A stretch of DNA of 64,000 nt from CAYSDH01 sp964429805 (GCA_964429805.1 CAYSDH010000008.1:11586-75585), one strand, 5' to 3'; counted from the stretch's first letter, positions 35,571 to 44,988 are shown. Notes: generated by a model from the letters alone, not told the origin. A program made the numbers and translations.

Positions 35571-36734
35571 ATGCGAATAGAAGAAGTAAACGACAAGCAA
35601 TCTGAAAAACTCTTTCTCGAGCTGCCTTTTCGGATCTACAAGAACGACAAGGTCTGGATACCTCATATTAAGCAGGACATTCAAAAAATATTTGACCCAA
35701 AGAAAAATAGGCTCTTTGACGGTGGTGATGCCCAGCGGTGGATAATCAGAGATGGCAGTGGCGAAGTCGCTGGTCGTATCGCAGCCTTTGTGAACCCAGC
35801 TACGTCCTACACTTTTGACCAACCCACTGGAGGCGTTGGTTTTTTTGAGTGCCTAGACGATAAAAAAATGGCTACAGAGCTCTTTGACACCGCCAAAGAT
35901 TGGCTGCACTCTAAAGGAATGGAAGCCATGGATGGCCCGATTAACTTTGGTGACAAGAATAACTATTGGGGCCTCATGGTCGAAAATTTTGAAGAGCCTC
36001 CGAGTTATGCGCTCAACTATAACCCGCCCTATTACAGAGCGCTTTTTGAAAACTATGGCTTTCAGACTTACTTTGAGCAGTACGTATACTCTCGTCCGCT
36101 GAGACAAGCTGTGGAGCCCGTGTTTGTTAGAAAATTTAACCTGGTAATGGCCAACTACAAAGTCCGTATTTCTGATGTGCGCGGTTACAGTATGGAGCGC
36201 ATAGCCGAAGATTTTAGAGCGGTGTATAACGGTGCCTGGGGCGGACATGACAATTTCAAAGAGATGTCGCAGAAGAAGGCCTTGAAGGTGGCAAATGCGC
36301 TCAAGCCTATCATGGACCGAGAGATAATCGTGTTTGCCTATGACAGTGACAAACCAATAGGCTTTTACGTCAACATACCTGAGCTCAATCACATTTTTGA
36401 CAAGGTCAACGGTAACCTCAACCTGATCGGGAAGTTGAAGTTTTTGTGGCATAAGTGGAGAAAGACACCTACCCGAATGGTGGGAATAGTCTTTGGAGTG
36501 GTCAAAGAGTGGCAAGGAAAAGGCATTGAGGGAGCCATGATTATGTGGTTTGGCCAAGAAAAGGTACCTGTGCTCAATTATGACGACACTATTCTGACGT
36601 GGATTGGAGATTTTAACCCAAAAATGATTAAGGTCGTCACCAACCTCGGAACCAAGGTAAATAGGACATTTATCACGTATAGATACCTATTTGATCGAGA
36701 GAAGGAGTTTAAGCGTTGCCCTATCATAGAATAA
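35571..36734 (+). CDS. GNAT-like acetyltransferase protein, YghO-type
   Basis: The 387-residue protein has two acyltransferase-like halves. The first begins ELPFRIYKNDKVWIPHI and contains EAMDGPINFGDKNNYWGL and YNPPYYRALFENYGF. The second carries an acetyl-CoA-binding-like line VGIVFGVVKEWQGKGIEGAM. Proteins of this layout, common in Bacteroidota, are annotated as GNAT or YghO-like; the substrate is unknown. The start at 35571 (RIEEVNDKQSEK) is favoured over a TTG at 35529, which lies inside the -7 box. Confidence 0.75.
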   Translation: MRIEEVNDKQSEKLFLELPFRIYKNDKVWIPHIKQDIQKIFDPKKNRLFDGGDAQRWIIRDGSGEVAGRIAAFVNPATSYTFDQPTGGVGFFECLDDKKMATELFDTAKDWLHSKGMEAMDGPINFGDKNNYWGLMVENFEEPPSYALNYNPPYYRALFENYGFQTYFEQYVYSRPLRQAVEPVFVRKFNLVMANYKVRISDVRGYSMERIAEDFRAVYNGAWGGHDNFKEMSQKKALKVANALKPIMDREIIVFAYDSDKPIGFYVNIPELNHIFDKVNGNLNLIGKLKFLWHKWRKTPTRMVGIVFGVVKEWQGKGIEGAMIMWFGQEKVPVLNYDDTILTWIGDFNPKMIKVVTNLGTKVNRTFITYRYLFDREKEFKRCPIIE

Positions 36735-36760
36735 GGGCAATCGTTTTTTTGCAGCCATGC

Positions 36761-36790
36761 TTGGTTATAATTGGAGAGCACGTATATTTG
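36761..36790 (+). promoter_or_regulatory. Promoter of tRNA-Lys
   Basis: A -33 TTG at 36761-36763 is followed after 19 bases by the perfect -7 box TATATTTG (36783-36790), 19 bases upstream of the tRNA. This is the standard Bacteroidota housekeeping promoter layout. Confidence 0.8.
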
Positions 36791-36809
36791 CGCTCCCAAA
36801 TCAGGGATT

Positions 36810-36882
36810 GATCCGATAGCTCAGTTGGTAGAGCATATCACTTTTAATGATAGGGTCCTGGGTTCGAGCCCCAGTCGGATCA
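36810..36882 (+). tRNA. tRNA-Lys (anticodon TTT)
   Basis: The 73-base gene folds into a full cloverleaf. The acceptor is GATCCGA/TCGGATC, the D arm contains AGCTCAGTTGGTAGAGC, and the anticodon stem TATCA/TGATA holds loop CTTTTAA. The T arm is CCTGGGTTCGAGCCCCAG with one extra pairing base. The discriminator is A, and CCA is not encoded. Confidence 0.97.
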
Positions 36883-36897
36883 CATTTTTTTTTGAAG

Positions 36898-36925
36898 ACG
36901 TCATCTTAATCAGATGACGTTTTTC
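36898..36925 (+). terminator. Terminator after tRNA-Lys
   Basis: ACGTCATCT (36898-36906) pairs perfectly with AGATGACGT (36912-36920), followed by TTTTC and more T. It ends the tRNA transcript. Confidence 0.85.
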
Positions 36926-37063
36926 TTTTTATAAGAATCTATGGCCAGTGTCCTGCCCCATTCTTCTTTCTTGACACTGAAACAGCCACCGATTAAGAGT
37001 CTCTATGGCCTTATAAGATTAACTCATCTGCACAGGAGCATTGAATTTGGAGGTGGGATAGAC

Positions 37064-38146
37064 TTAGCGCACTATAAGCATACGCTGCACAGCTGAGTTC
37101 TCTTCTGTTGAGACCTTTATGAAGTAGAGTCCTGCGCTGAGACTCTCCGTGTCTATAATTACTCTATTAAGCCCTACAGGATAGAAGTCTGAGGAAATGC
37201 CCTTGACCAGTTTCCCATCACTGCCAAGAATAGTAATCTCCATGTCACACGACTCTAAGAGATTAAAAGACAAAATGGATGACGAAGACACAGGATTAGG
37301 AAAGAGACTTAAATCTCCAGACTCCACAGACTCTTCTAACCCAACAACATTAAATCCGATAAACGATACTTCTCCATTGCCATTAGGAATAGCCAGCGTA
37401 TCAATTTCTAATGCATACTCAATATCTGCTGGGTTAGAGATGCCAGGAGCAGTGATGGTCTCAATCATAGAAAGGTCTGAACTAAACTTACTTATGCGCA
37501 CAGGGCTCCATGAAGAGATGTATAGTTCTCCTTGGTTGTTTTCATCAATACCATCAATATTGCCAAGATTGGTCGTTTGGGCTGTGGATACAGCATAGGC
37601 ATTTGCGATATCGACTTCTTTTATTGATGCATTTGCACCCCACAAGGTATATAGTAGTCTATTATTTTGGGCATCAAACCAGACACCATTTGGTGTGCCT
37701 TGAGTATTGGCCACTACGGTGTTGACCACTGGCGAGGCAAAATCACTAAAATCTATTTCGATTATCCTTCCTGCGCTAAAATCTGACACCCACACTCTAT
37801 TCGTGGCCGGATCACTGCCTAGACCATTTAAAAACTGAGAACCTGGAACATTGGCTGCTGTGACTTCCATTTCTGTAATCAGATCATAGCCGTAAACCCT
37901 GCTACCACTGACCGCATAGAGCACTCCGTTCATGACTTCCATGCCGTAATCAGCATTCAGTCCTGACCCAAAGTAGCTCACCTCGCCATTGGCTGCTCGC
38001 TGCACGATACTAGTATTGTCAGAACCTGAAAAAAATCTGTTCCCATCAGGATCATACGTAACACTCTCACCCTCAAATGTTTGAGAAAATAAAAGAGAAG
38101 AAAAGAGACAAAAAAGTATCAATACTGAGTAAGGCTTCATATTCAT
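37064..38146 (-). CDS. T9SS-secreted beta-propeller-like protein
   Basis: The 360-residue protein has a signal peptide (LILFCLFSSLLFSQ). A repeat-rich middle of NHL/SMP-30-like blades follows, such as LNGLGSDPATNRVWVSDFS, GTPNGVWFDAQNNRLLYTLW and GIDENNQGELYISSW. A T9SS sorting domain closes the protein (LSLFPNPVSSSSILSFN, ending RMLIVR). It may bind a ligand or have lactonase-like activity, but no metal ligands are clear. An open frame reaches up to 38335, but that extension runs through the antisense of tRNA-Leu; the signal peptide puts the start at 38146 or 38140. Confidence 0.8.
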   Translation of the reverse strand: MNMKPYSVLILFCLFSSLLFSQTFEGESVTYDPDGNRFFSGSDNTSIVQRAANGEVSYFGSGLNADYGMEVMNGVLYAVSGSRVYGYDLITEMEVTAANVPGSQFLNGLGSDPATNRVWVSDFSAGRIIEIDFSDFASPVVNTVVANTQGTPNGVWFDAQNNRLLYTLWGANASIKEVDIANAYAVSTAQTTNLGNIDGIDENNQGELYISSWSPVRISKFSSDLSMIETITAPGISNPADIEYALEIDTLAIPNGNGEVSFIGFNVVGLEESVESGDLSLFPNPVSSSSILSFNLLESCDMEITILGSDGKLVKGISSDFYPVGLNRVIIDTESLSAGLYFIKVSTEENSAVQRMLIVR

Positions 38147-38180
38147 GGTGTTCTTAGGCGTGAAACTAAGGAACATATTA

Positions 38181-38188
38181 TAAATTTG
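38181..38188 (+). promoter_or_regulatory. -7 box of tRNA-Leu
   Basis: TAAATTTG is a perfect TAnnTTTG box 10 bases before the tRNA-Leu. No -33 TTG is seen at the usual spacing. Confidence 0.6.
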
Positions 38189-38198
38189 CCGTCCATTT

Positions 38199-38282
38199 AC
38201 CCAGGTGGTGAAATTGGTAGACACGCTACCTTGAGGGGGTAGTGCTCTTACGGGCGTGCTGGTTCGAGTCCAGTTCTGGGTA
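38199..38282 (+). tRNA. tRNA-Leu (anticodon GAG)
   Basis: The 84-base class II tRNA starts ACCCAGG and closes with TCTGGGT, pairing with one G-T. The D arm reads GTGAAATTGGTAGACAC, the anticodon stem CTACC/GGTAG holds loop TTGAGGG, and a long variable arm follows. The T loop is TTCGAGT and the discriminator is A. CCA is not encoded. Confidence 0.97.
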
Positions 38283-38291
38283 CTAAAAGAT

Positions 38292-38329
38292 GACCTTGTT
38301 GCGAGAGCAGCAAGGTCTTTTTTTTTTTT
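38292..38329 (+). terminator. Terminator after tRNA-Leu
   Basis: GACCTTGTTGC pairs with GCAGCAAGGTC (one G-T) across a GAGA loop, followed by a run of 12 T (38318-38329). Confidence 0.9.
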
Positions 38330-38394
38330 GCTCAATAGGCGACATCCTCGTAAGACACGATACTTTCTCCTACTATACTTAATTGATAAGGCTC

Positions 38395-38423
38395 AAAAAA
38401 GCCCCTGCAAAAAATTGCAAGGG
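38395..38423 (-). terminator. Terminator of the BNR-repeat secreted protein
   Basis: AGCCCCTGCAA and TTGCAAGGGCT form a near-perfect stem, and on the minus strand it is followed by six T (A run from 38395). It lies 27 bases beyond the stop of the gene at 38450. Confidence 0.8.
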
Positions 38424-38449
38424 CTGTACATCTCAATATTTGAGCAGTT

Positions 38450-40282
38450 TTATTTTATCGTCACCTGGTGCGAGAAGACCGAGTCACCGTCATTAAATCT
38501 CATCACATAGACGCCAGGAGTCAAGGCATTGACATCAATTTGCTCTACAAAATTAGCCAGTCTGCCAGCCATCACTTCTTTACCCAGCATATCAATTACT
38601 TGATACTGATAGTCAGAAGATAGGTCAACCTCTACAGTCAATATCCCTTCTGTGACTGGATTAGGGTATACTGCAAATGGTGACTCAATCTCGTTGTCGT
38701 CAAGATCCGTAACTAAGAAGTCTATATCAATTTCTAGCAGCACAATCACATTATCAGATTGATCAAAATCTTGAGGAGTTTCCGGAACCACAAAGCCTGG
38801 CTGATAGTCTCGCTGATAGGCCATTATTAGCTTATTATTGATAACAGTAGGGACCAGTGTGGCAAATAAACATTCAATTTCTGGTATCTCATCTTCCTCA
38901 TCGAGGGGAGTAACATCTATCGGCTCTGACCAGGTAGCACCACCGTCTACAGACTTAACGACAAATACGTGGCGATAATTAAACTCTCCTGCCGGATCTA
39001 TCACACCGTCAATGACGGCTGAATAAGACACATACAAATCTCCATTCGCATCAGCGGCCATATTTGGATACCCCGTCAGACTCACTCCGTAGTTCGCAAG
39101 GTCTGTTCCGAATGTAAATTCTCCATCACCATCCACATCTGCAGTATCTGCTATTAAAATAGGGCTCGCAGGAGCCATACTCTCATTCCAGTACATTAAG
39201 CCACTAGTACCTGGGAAGAAACTAAAGACATCATCATTTAAATCTGCATCCATGTATCTCATATTACCAAACGAGCAATGCAGACCACCAGCCTGATCAA
39301 AAAACACGGTTCCCGAACCATCTGAACTAAATAAGGTATCAGCCACTCCATCATAGTCAAGATCAATTATCTCAGAGTCTTGTACATACAAATCGACTGG
39401 GAAATCTATAAGGAGAGTTTTGCTCCAAGTCGAACCATTATCTTCTGAGACTAGAACAAACGAATCGGCAAGATCATTAAACACAGCAATAGCCACACGA
39501 TCTCCAGAAGCTGAGATAGAATATGTATCTCCACTAAAACTCAAAAACTGACTAGAGTCAAAACTAGGGTCTTGAAAGTCCTGAATGTCCCAGGTAGCTC
39601 CTTGGTCTGTCGATCTCCAATAGAGGAGCGCTCCATCTTGGCCGAGTTCTTCAACTCCACCATTGCCCACTGGTGTTGTGACCCCTACTACATGAATAGA
39701 ATTTCCATCAGCACCACCTGCAACGGCTCTTGGCCATNNNNNNNNNNGTATAACAGTTTCTGTCCATGAGTCAAGTGGCGAGTCGCGGTAGATGAAATTA
39801 AAACCAGCACCGGGATGATTGACAATGCACTCGCGTCCACCGCTTGTTTTAAATAGCGAGGCCCAACCTGTTCTAAAGGTTTCTATTCGCTCGTCATTAG
39901 ACAACCATCCTACGCCTTCATTCCAAGAGTAGCCTGTGCCACGATCGGCTGATGCCGGAGCGCCTTCGTCACTATAAGTATATGCCGCGGCAATGTATGA
40001 ACCATCATTGTATATTCTATTCTGAACTGATGCATTGGTCTGCAAGTCATAGGTAGTCTCGATTAATATCTCTGAGCATAAGTCTCCAGTCTTCATGTGA
40101 ATAGGAGTGCTTGCAGGTCGGTCATTTGACTGCATCGTATTTGGCAGATTGACAAACTCCTGACCAGTTAAGACAGGCTGCATTTTCACTGACTTGTTAA
40201 GCAATATTGACCTTTCGAGGCTCTGCGAAGAGAATGATAGCGTGAAAAGCAGCACAAATAGTAGTGCGTATAGTTTTTTCAT
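38450..40282 (-). CDS. T9SS-secreted protein with BNR/Asp-box repeats
   Basis: The roughly 610-residue protein has a signal peptide (KKLYALLFVLLFTLSFSS). At least three Asp-box motifs suggest a sialidase-like beta-propeller: YWRSTDQGATWDIQ, LVSEDNGSTWSKT and VVKSVDGGATWSEP. The sialidase Arg triad is not obvious, so it is more likely a binding propeller than an enzyme. A T9SS sorting domain ends the protein (PFAVYPNPVTEGILTVEVD). The longest frame begins at 40408; the signal peptide fixes the start at 40282. A 10-N gap (39738-39747) interrupts the gene, so about four residues are unknown and the frame across it is assumed. Confidence 0.8.
   Translation of the reverse strand: MKKLYALLFVLLFTLSFSSQSLERSILLNKSVKMQPVLTGQEFVNLPNTMQSNDRPASTPIHMKTGDLCSEILIETTYDLQTNASVQNRIYNDGSYIAAAYTYSDEGAPASADRGTGYSWNEGVGWLSNDERIETFRTGWASLFKTSGGRECIVNHPGAGFNFIYRDSPLDSWTETVIXXXXWPRAVAGGADGNSIHVVGVTTPVGNGGVEELGQDGALLYWRSTDQGATWDIQDFQDPSFDSSQFLSFSGDTYSISASGDRVAIAVFNDLADSFVLVSEDNGSTWSKTLLIDFPVDLYVQDSEIIDLDYDGVADTLFSSDGSGTVFFDQAGGLHCSFGNMRYMDADLNDDVFSFFPGTSGLMYWNESMAPASPILIADTADVDGDGEFTFGTDLANYGVSLTGYPNMAADANGDLYVSYSAVIDGVIDPAGEFNYRHVFVVKSVDGGATWSEPIDVTPLDEEDEIPEIECLFATLVPTVINNKLIMAYQRDYQPGFVVPETPQDFDQSDNVIVLLEIDIDFLVTDLDDNEIESPFAVYPNPVTEGILTVEVDLSSDYQYQVIDMLGKEVMAGRLANFVEQIDVNALTPGVYVMRFNDGDSVFSHQVTIK
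39738..39747. other. Assembly gap (10 N) inside the BNR-repeat gene
   Basis: Ten undetermined bases interrupt the coding frame. The frame is open on both sides; ten is not a multiple of three, so the true gap length probably differs. Confidence 0.95.
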
Positions 40283-40317
40283 ATCGTTTCGTTTTTTGTT
40301 AAAGTAAGCTTCACATT

Positions 40318-40325
40318 CAAATATA
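40318..40325 (-). promoter_or_regulatory. -7 box of the BNR-repeat gene
   Basis: CAAATATA on the plus strand is TATATTTG on the minus strand, a perfect -7 box 36 bases upstream of the ATG at 40282. No clear -33 TTG was found. Confidence 0.5.
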
Positions 40326-40482
40326 ACATTCTGAATGAACCAGAACTCCCTCATATTGAGGTAAAAAGCGGAATATTGACGCAGTGAGTGCCAAGGATAA
40401 AAACCCATGACACATTCAGTGAACAGCTATGGAAGGAGCGACCAAATTATTAACTTCGGCCGCTCAAGAAATCAAATTATTT

Positions 40483-41874
40483 ATGAAGTACGATGTCATT
40501 GTATTAGGAAGCGGACCTGGAGGGTACGTTGCGGCCATTAGAGCGTCTCAGCTCGGATTAAAAGTTGCTGTCGTAGAGCGCGAATCGCTCGGAGGTATCT
40601 GCCTCAACTGGGGATGCATCCCAACCAAGGCTCTTCTGAAAAGCGCCAATGTATTTGAATACGTGAATCATGCCTCTGATTACGGCATCAAGGTGTCATC
40701 AGGAAGTGTGGACTTTAAGTCTGTGGTAAAGCGCAGTAGATCTGTTGCTGATGGGATGAGCAGTGGTGTACAATTCTTGATGAAGAAGAACAAGATTGAT
40801 GTCATAATGGGACATGGCACGCTCAAGCCAGGCAAGAAAATAGACGTTAAAGATGATAAAGGTGTGAACAAGACCTATGAGGCTGGCCACATCATTATTG
40901 CTACGGGTGCACGCTCAAGAGTCCTCCCTTCTATTCCACAAGATGGTAAAACGGTAATCGGTTATCGTGAAGCGATGACATTGCCAAAGCAGCCTAAGAA
41001 AATGGTTGTTGTTGGTTCTGGGGCCATTGGGTCAGAGTTTGCTTATTTCTATAATGCCATCGGTACGGAGGTAACGCTCATTGAGTACATGCCAGAGATA
41101 GTACCTGTTGAAGATGAAGACGTGAGCAAGCAGCTCGGTCGTTCGTTTAAGAAGCAGGGCATCAAAGTCATGACTAGTTCATCTGTTGAGTCTGTGAAGG
41201 TGAAAGCCAAAGGAGGCGCCACAGTGACTGTCAAGACTAAGAAAGGAGAAGAAAAGATAGACTGTGATATTGTACTGTCTGCTGTGGGTGTAATCTCTAA
41301 CATTGAGAACATCGGACTAGAAGCTGTAGGCATCGTTCATGACAAAGGAAAAATCAAAGTAGATGATTTCTACAAGACAAACATTCCGGGTTACTATGCC
41401 ATAGGTGATGTCGTGTCTGGACAAGCGCTGGCGCACGTAGCATCAGCAGAAGGAATTATTTGCGTAGAAAAGATTGCAGGTCATCATCCTGAGGCGTTGG
41501 ACTATGGCAACATTCCTGGATGTACTTACTGCAGCCCAGAAGTGGCTTCTGTAGGTATGACTGAAAAGGCGGCCAAAGAAGCAGGCTTTGATGTGAAAAT
41601 TGGAAAATTCCCGTTCTCAGCATCAGGTAAGGCAAGTGCGGCTGGTCACAAAGATGGATTTGTGAAGCTGATTTTTGATGCGAAGTACGGAGAACTACTT
41701 GGCGGACACATGGTTGGTGCGAACGTGACTGAGATGATTGCAGAAATAGTAGCCATCAGAAAACTGGAGACTACAGGCATGGAAATTATCAAAACTGTAC
41801 ACCCTCACCCAACTATGAGTGAAGCTGTAATGGAAGCGGCTGCGGCTGCTTATGATGAGGTGATACACCTCTAA
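40483..41874 (+). CDS. lpdA: Dihydrolipoyl dehydrogenase
   Basis: The 463-residue flavoprotein is the E3 component of 2-oxoacid dehydrogenase complexes and reoxidises dihydrolipoamide with NAD+. It shows the FAD site VIVLGSGPGGYVAAIRA, the redox-active disulfide Cys40/Cys45 in GGICLNWGCIPTKAL, and the NAD site VVVGSGAIGSEFAYF. The FAD line YYAIGDVV and the catalytic HPHPTMSEAVMEA at the end are also present. An in-frame ATG at 40429 would add 18 residues; ATG 40483 right before KYDVIVLGSG is preferred. It ends in a strong bidirectional terminator. Confidence 0.97.
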   Translation: MKYDVIVLGSGPGGYVAAIRASQLGLKVAVVERESLGGICLNWGCIPTKALLKSANVFEYVNHASDYGIKVSSGSVDFKSVVKRSRSVADGMSSGVQFLMKKNKIDVIMGHGTLKPGKKIDVKDDKGVNKTYEAGHIIIATGARSRVLPSIPQDGKTVIGYREAMTLPKQPKKMVVVGSGAIGSEFAYFYNAIGTEVTLIEYMPEIVPVEDEDVSKQLGRSFKKQGIKVMTSSSVESVKVKAKGGATVTVKTKKGEEKIDCDIVLSAVGVISNIENIGLEAVGIVHDKGKIKVDDFYKTNIPGYYAIGDVVSGQALAHVASAEGIICVEKIAGHHPEALDYGNIPGCTYCSPEVASVGMTEKAAKEAGFDVKIGKFPFSASGKASAAGHKDGFVKLIFDAKYGELLGGHMVGANVTEMIAEIVAIRKLETTGMEIIKTVHPHPTMSEAVMEAAAAAYDEVIHL

Positions 41875-41897
41875 AATCCTTCAGAGATTGAAAGAAA

Positions 41898-41936
41898 AAA
41901 TCCCCGCTTTGAGCAAATTGCTCAAAGCGGGGATTT
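41898..41936. terminator. Bidirectional terminator between lpdA and the prohibitin-like gene
   Basis: A perfect inverted repeat of 19 bases (AAATCCCCGCTTTGAGCAA) around a one-base centre, with A before and T after, terminates the two convergent genes. Confidence 0.93.
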
Positions 41937-41960
41937 CGTTTTTTTTTAGACCTTAAGTGC

Positions 41961-42800
41961 TTACTCTGCATTGAGGATAACTGGCAGTCCGCCATCTCCA
42001 CCACCGATAATGACCACTTTGCTGTTTTGAGAAAGTGACAATGCTTCGGTCGCCTCTACCCCTTTCCACTTCAAGAGTGCAGGCGTAATACTACGTGATA
42101 CAATAGTCTGGAATTCTTGAATACCCTGGGCTTCAATCTTCTTTCGTTCAGCTTCCTTCTGGGCTTTCTGAATACGGAACTCATACTCCAAAGACTCCTG
42201 CTCTTGCTTCAGCTTATTCTCAATCGCCATCTTAATCTTGTCTGGAAGAGAAACATCTTTCACCAAGATACGCTCTACCACCACATATTGCCTTTCCAAA
42301 ATCTTGGCTGACTCATCAAAAATCTCAGACTCGATGGCCTCTCTTTTTGTAGAGTAAAGTTCTTCTGGCGTGTAGCGCCCTATGACACTTCGCGTAGCAG
42401 ACCTCAGCGCTGGTAACACCACTCTTCTGATGTAGTCTTTCCCTTTTTCCTGGTGCAGAAATCCTAGCTTATTAAACTCAGGGTGCACTTGACAAGACAA
42501 GTTCACTTTGATGTCTAGTCCGTTTGAAGAAAGCACTGGCATGTCTTCAGTCAATTCCTGCATACGGGTTTCATACTCTTCTACCTTATTCCAAGGCATT
42601 TTAAAGTGGAGACCTTCTCCATATGTTTTCTCTGTGTCTACACCGCCAGACAATGGCTCAAACAAGACTCCTCCATGTCCAGCGTCAATTGTGAAAAAAC
42701 TGCGCGTTAAGGCAAGTAAAATAAGACCGATGATGATGATGGCTCCAAAAGGCAATTTCCCTTTAGGTATGAAATCTTCGAATTCTCTTCTTCCTGACAT
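41961..42800 (-). CDS. Prohibitin/SPFH-domain membrane protein
   Basis: The 279-residue protein has one N-terminal membrane helix (FGAIIIIGLILLALTRSFF) and an SPFH/Band 7 domain at about 38-200 (GGVLFEPLSGGVDTEKTYGE, then GLHFKMPWNKVEEYETRMQE). A long charged coiled coil follows (KLKQEQESLEYEFRIQKAQK). Proteins of this family form large ring- or cage-like assemblies on membranes and modulate proteases such as FtsH. It is the last gene of the convergent pair with lpdA. Confidence 0.9.
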   Translation of the reverse strand: MSGRREFEDFIPKGKLPFGAIIIIGLILLALTRSFFTIDAGHGGVLFEPLSGGVDTEKTYGEGLHFKMPWNKVEEYETRMQELTEDMPVLSSNGLDIKVNLSCQVHPEFNKLGFLHQEKGKDYIRRVVLPALRSATRSVIGRYTPEELYSTKREAIESEIFDESAKILERQYVVVERILVKDVSLPDKIKMAIENKLKQEQESLEYEFRIQKAQKEAERKKIEAQGIQEFQTIVSRSITPALLKWKGVEATEALSLSQNSKVVIIGGGDGGLPVILNAE

Positions 42801-42887
42801 TTGTTCTGATTTTTAGTTGAGTCCAGCACCTCGCTGGAGTTAATATTTGATTTGAAGGTACGAATAAGACCCGATTTGCAGACCTCC

Positions 42888-44975
42888 TTAATAGGCTCCA
42901 TTATACTTCCTCACAAACCACTCAATGCTGAGCAGCGCTAGGAATAAGAAGAAGATCCACTTCATGTTAATCAATTCGCTGAGCTGTTTTGTAGAATACA
43001 TGATAGGCGTAATCTCTTTCTTAGATTTAATCATCTCAGCCAGCTTTGAAAGCTCTTGAGGATACACCAACTCACCACCCGTGCTTTGAGACATGGCATA
43101 AAGCAACTGATGATCGGCAGTGGTATTAATAGCCTCCATAAGAAGCGCAGTGACCACAAACTCTCCAGAAGCAGAAAAAGACTCTCCGTTTAAACTGGTT
43201 CTTGCCACATAGGTATAGTCACCGACAGGCAGTCTTCCTGCATCAAGAATATAACTGTTTTGGGCCTGAGAGAAAGTAAACGGGAACTCAGCGCCTTCAC
43301 TATTCTTAATTAAGATGGACACTTCTGGTTCATTAATCAACTCCAAAGACTTGTTGTAAAACTCCGCTTCGATTAAGATGTTTTGGTCTTCATTATAGCG
43401 GTCTTTGGCATAGACTCTAAAGAGTCGTTTGTCTTCTTTAGTGGCCAAGTATTGCACCATTTTACCAATCAAACCATTAAACACTTCATGATTTCCATTT
43501 TCCAAATGGTCTATCAGTCGCCATCTCCAAATCCCCTCTCCGCAGATCACACCAGACTTGCGACCGTTGAGGTCATTAAACAAAATCAAAGGTTGATCAG
43601 TATCAACTGTTCCGATGCGCTGATTAAACAATGTCTCGGCAGAATTTGATGACGAGAATTCTCCAAAAGCAGTGGTCAACGGAGGAAGTTTTGAGAGCAG
43701 GTTGACCACCTCATCATCTACTGTAAAGAGGCTAAATGATTTGTTGTATCCCGGACTCGCATCAGTCGTATTATTCCCTTGTTTGACAGAGACCGAAGCA
43801 CCAGAATTGAGTCCATTAAAAACGCCATAGTCCGTTTTCAATCCAGCAAAGTACAGAATGGGTTTTGACAGCCTATCGGCTTCTGAAAGCACCTTGGTCA
43901 CTTTACTTCCGCCAGAAGGTAAGTGATGCAATATGACCAAATCATACTCGCTCAAGTCACCAACAAAGCGACTCGCCATGTGCACTTCAGCCTCGTAATT
44001 CTGATTACTCTCCACAGCCTTGCGAATAGCGGCTATGTCTGGATGCGGAGCCCGTGCCAGAATTAAAATTTTCTGCCGACTGTCTATCACGTCAATATAG
44101 ATGCTCCGGTAATTATTAGATGTACTCAGCTCACCAGCCAATGGCGAAAGCGAAATATCATAGCGCTGTCGACCTACTTCTTTTGCATTGAGCTGAATGG
44201 GTGTTGACTTCAGAAAGCCATCTTTATCAATATCAACCGTGCGACTAAATAGTGTCTCACCATTATGTGTCACCTTCAACAGGGTCTGCTGTCCTTTAAA
44301 GCGATCTGCACGCATCAACACTTCGAGCGGAAAGTCATTTCCTAGATAGGCCAATCTGTTATGAGCGACATTCTCTAGTATCAAATCTTGCTTGACAGTA
44401 GTGTCACCCATGGCCACCGTAAAGATTGGCGCTTGCAGTTTTTGGGCCACGTAGTTCGGATTGGCACCAATGTTATAGACTCCATCTGTGGCCAATATCA
44501 GTGCGCCAAGATTTCTATTACTGTTGCGGTCATAGATTGACTCAAGCATACTCGACATGTTGGTCTGCTTTCCAGAGAAATCGACTTGATTGCCATTAGT
44601 CACCTCTTTGTCAAAAATGTAAGACTCGACCTCATAGTTCTCGCCAATGTCTTCCATTAATTTACTCAGGTCAGAGAGGTACTGGCCTTTATAAAAGACT
44701 GAATCTTTGTTGAGTAGCAATGAGTTAGAATTGTCTTGCGCGACTATAACAACTGGCTTCTCCACTCTACTATCAAGCGAAGACAACAATGGACCAAGCA
44801 ACAGCATGGCAATCAATGTCACAACCAGTGCCCTCAAAAAAGCGAGCAGACCTTTGAGCCAAGAGGCAACTTCAGTGAGGCGACTATCTCGTCTATATAA
44901 GATAAACGCACAAAGTACCCCCAAGGCGATGCAAGCCATGGTCCACCAAAGTGAGTGTTCTGTTATCAGTTCCAA
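42888..44975 (-). CDS. Membrane-anchored VWA-like protein
   Basis: The 695-residue protein has two N-terminal membrane helices (WWTMACIALGVLCAFILY and LLAFLRALVVTLIAMLLLG) and one at the C-terminus (MKWIFFLFLALLSIEWFV). Between them a VWA-like Rossmann domain (VVIVAQDNSNSLLL, later LGALILATDGVYNIGANP) is followed by a glutamine-amidotransferase-like fold (DLVILHHLPSGG, RKSGVICGEGIWRWRL). This long form is typical of Bacteroidota and is often near BatA/DUF58-type genes. Its function is unknown. It starts 13 bases after fabG ends. Confidence 0.7.
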   Translation of the reverse strand: MELITEHSLWWTMACIALGVLCAFILYRRDSRLTEVASWLKGLLAFLRALVVTLIAMLLLGPLLSSLDSRVEKPVVIVAQDNSNSLLLNKDSVFYKGQYLSDLSKLMEDIGENYEVESYIFDKEVTNGNQVDFSGKQTNMSSMLESIYDRNSNRNLGALILATDGVYNIGANPNYVAQKLQAPIFTVAMGDTTVKQDLILENVAHNRLAYLGNDFPLEVLMRADRFKGQQTLLKVTHNGETLFSRTVDIDKDGFLKSTPIQLNAKEVGRQRYDISLSPLAGELSTSNNYRSIYIDVIDSRQKILILARAPHPDIAAIRKAVESNQNYEAEVHMASRFVGDLSEYDLVILHHLPSGGSKVTKVLSEADRLSKPILYFAGLKTDYGVFNGLNSGASVSVKQGNNTTDASPGYNKSFSLFTVDDEVVNLLSKLPPLTTAFGEFSSSNSAETLFNQRIGTVDTDQPLILFNDLNGRKSGVICGEGIWRWRLIDHLENGNHEVFNGLIGKMVQYLATKEDKRLFRVYAKDRYNEDQNILIEAEFYNKSLELINEPEVSILIKNSEGAEFPFTFSQAQNSYILDAGRLPVGDYTYVARTSLNGESFSASGEFVVTALLMEAINTTADHQLLYAMSQSTGGELVYPQELSKLAEMIKSKKEITPIMYSTKQLSELINMKWIFFLFLALLSIEWFVRKYNGAY

Positions 44976-44988
44976 TTCGTGATGATTA

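Noticed and set aside
35853..36557. A 234-residue minus-strand open frame
   Set aside because: It lies entirely inside the GNAT-like gene on the opposite strand and has no recognisable protein features.
36810..38282. The two tRNA genes as integration sites of an island
   Set aside because: No direct repeat of either tRNA 3' end was seen in the surrounding sequence and no integrase gene lies beside them.
38147..38335. The upstream extension of the propeller gene frame
   Set aside because: It runs antisense through tRNA-Leu and its terminator; the signal peptide begins at 38146 or 38140.
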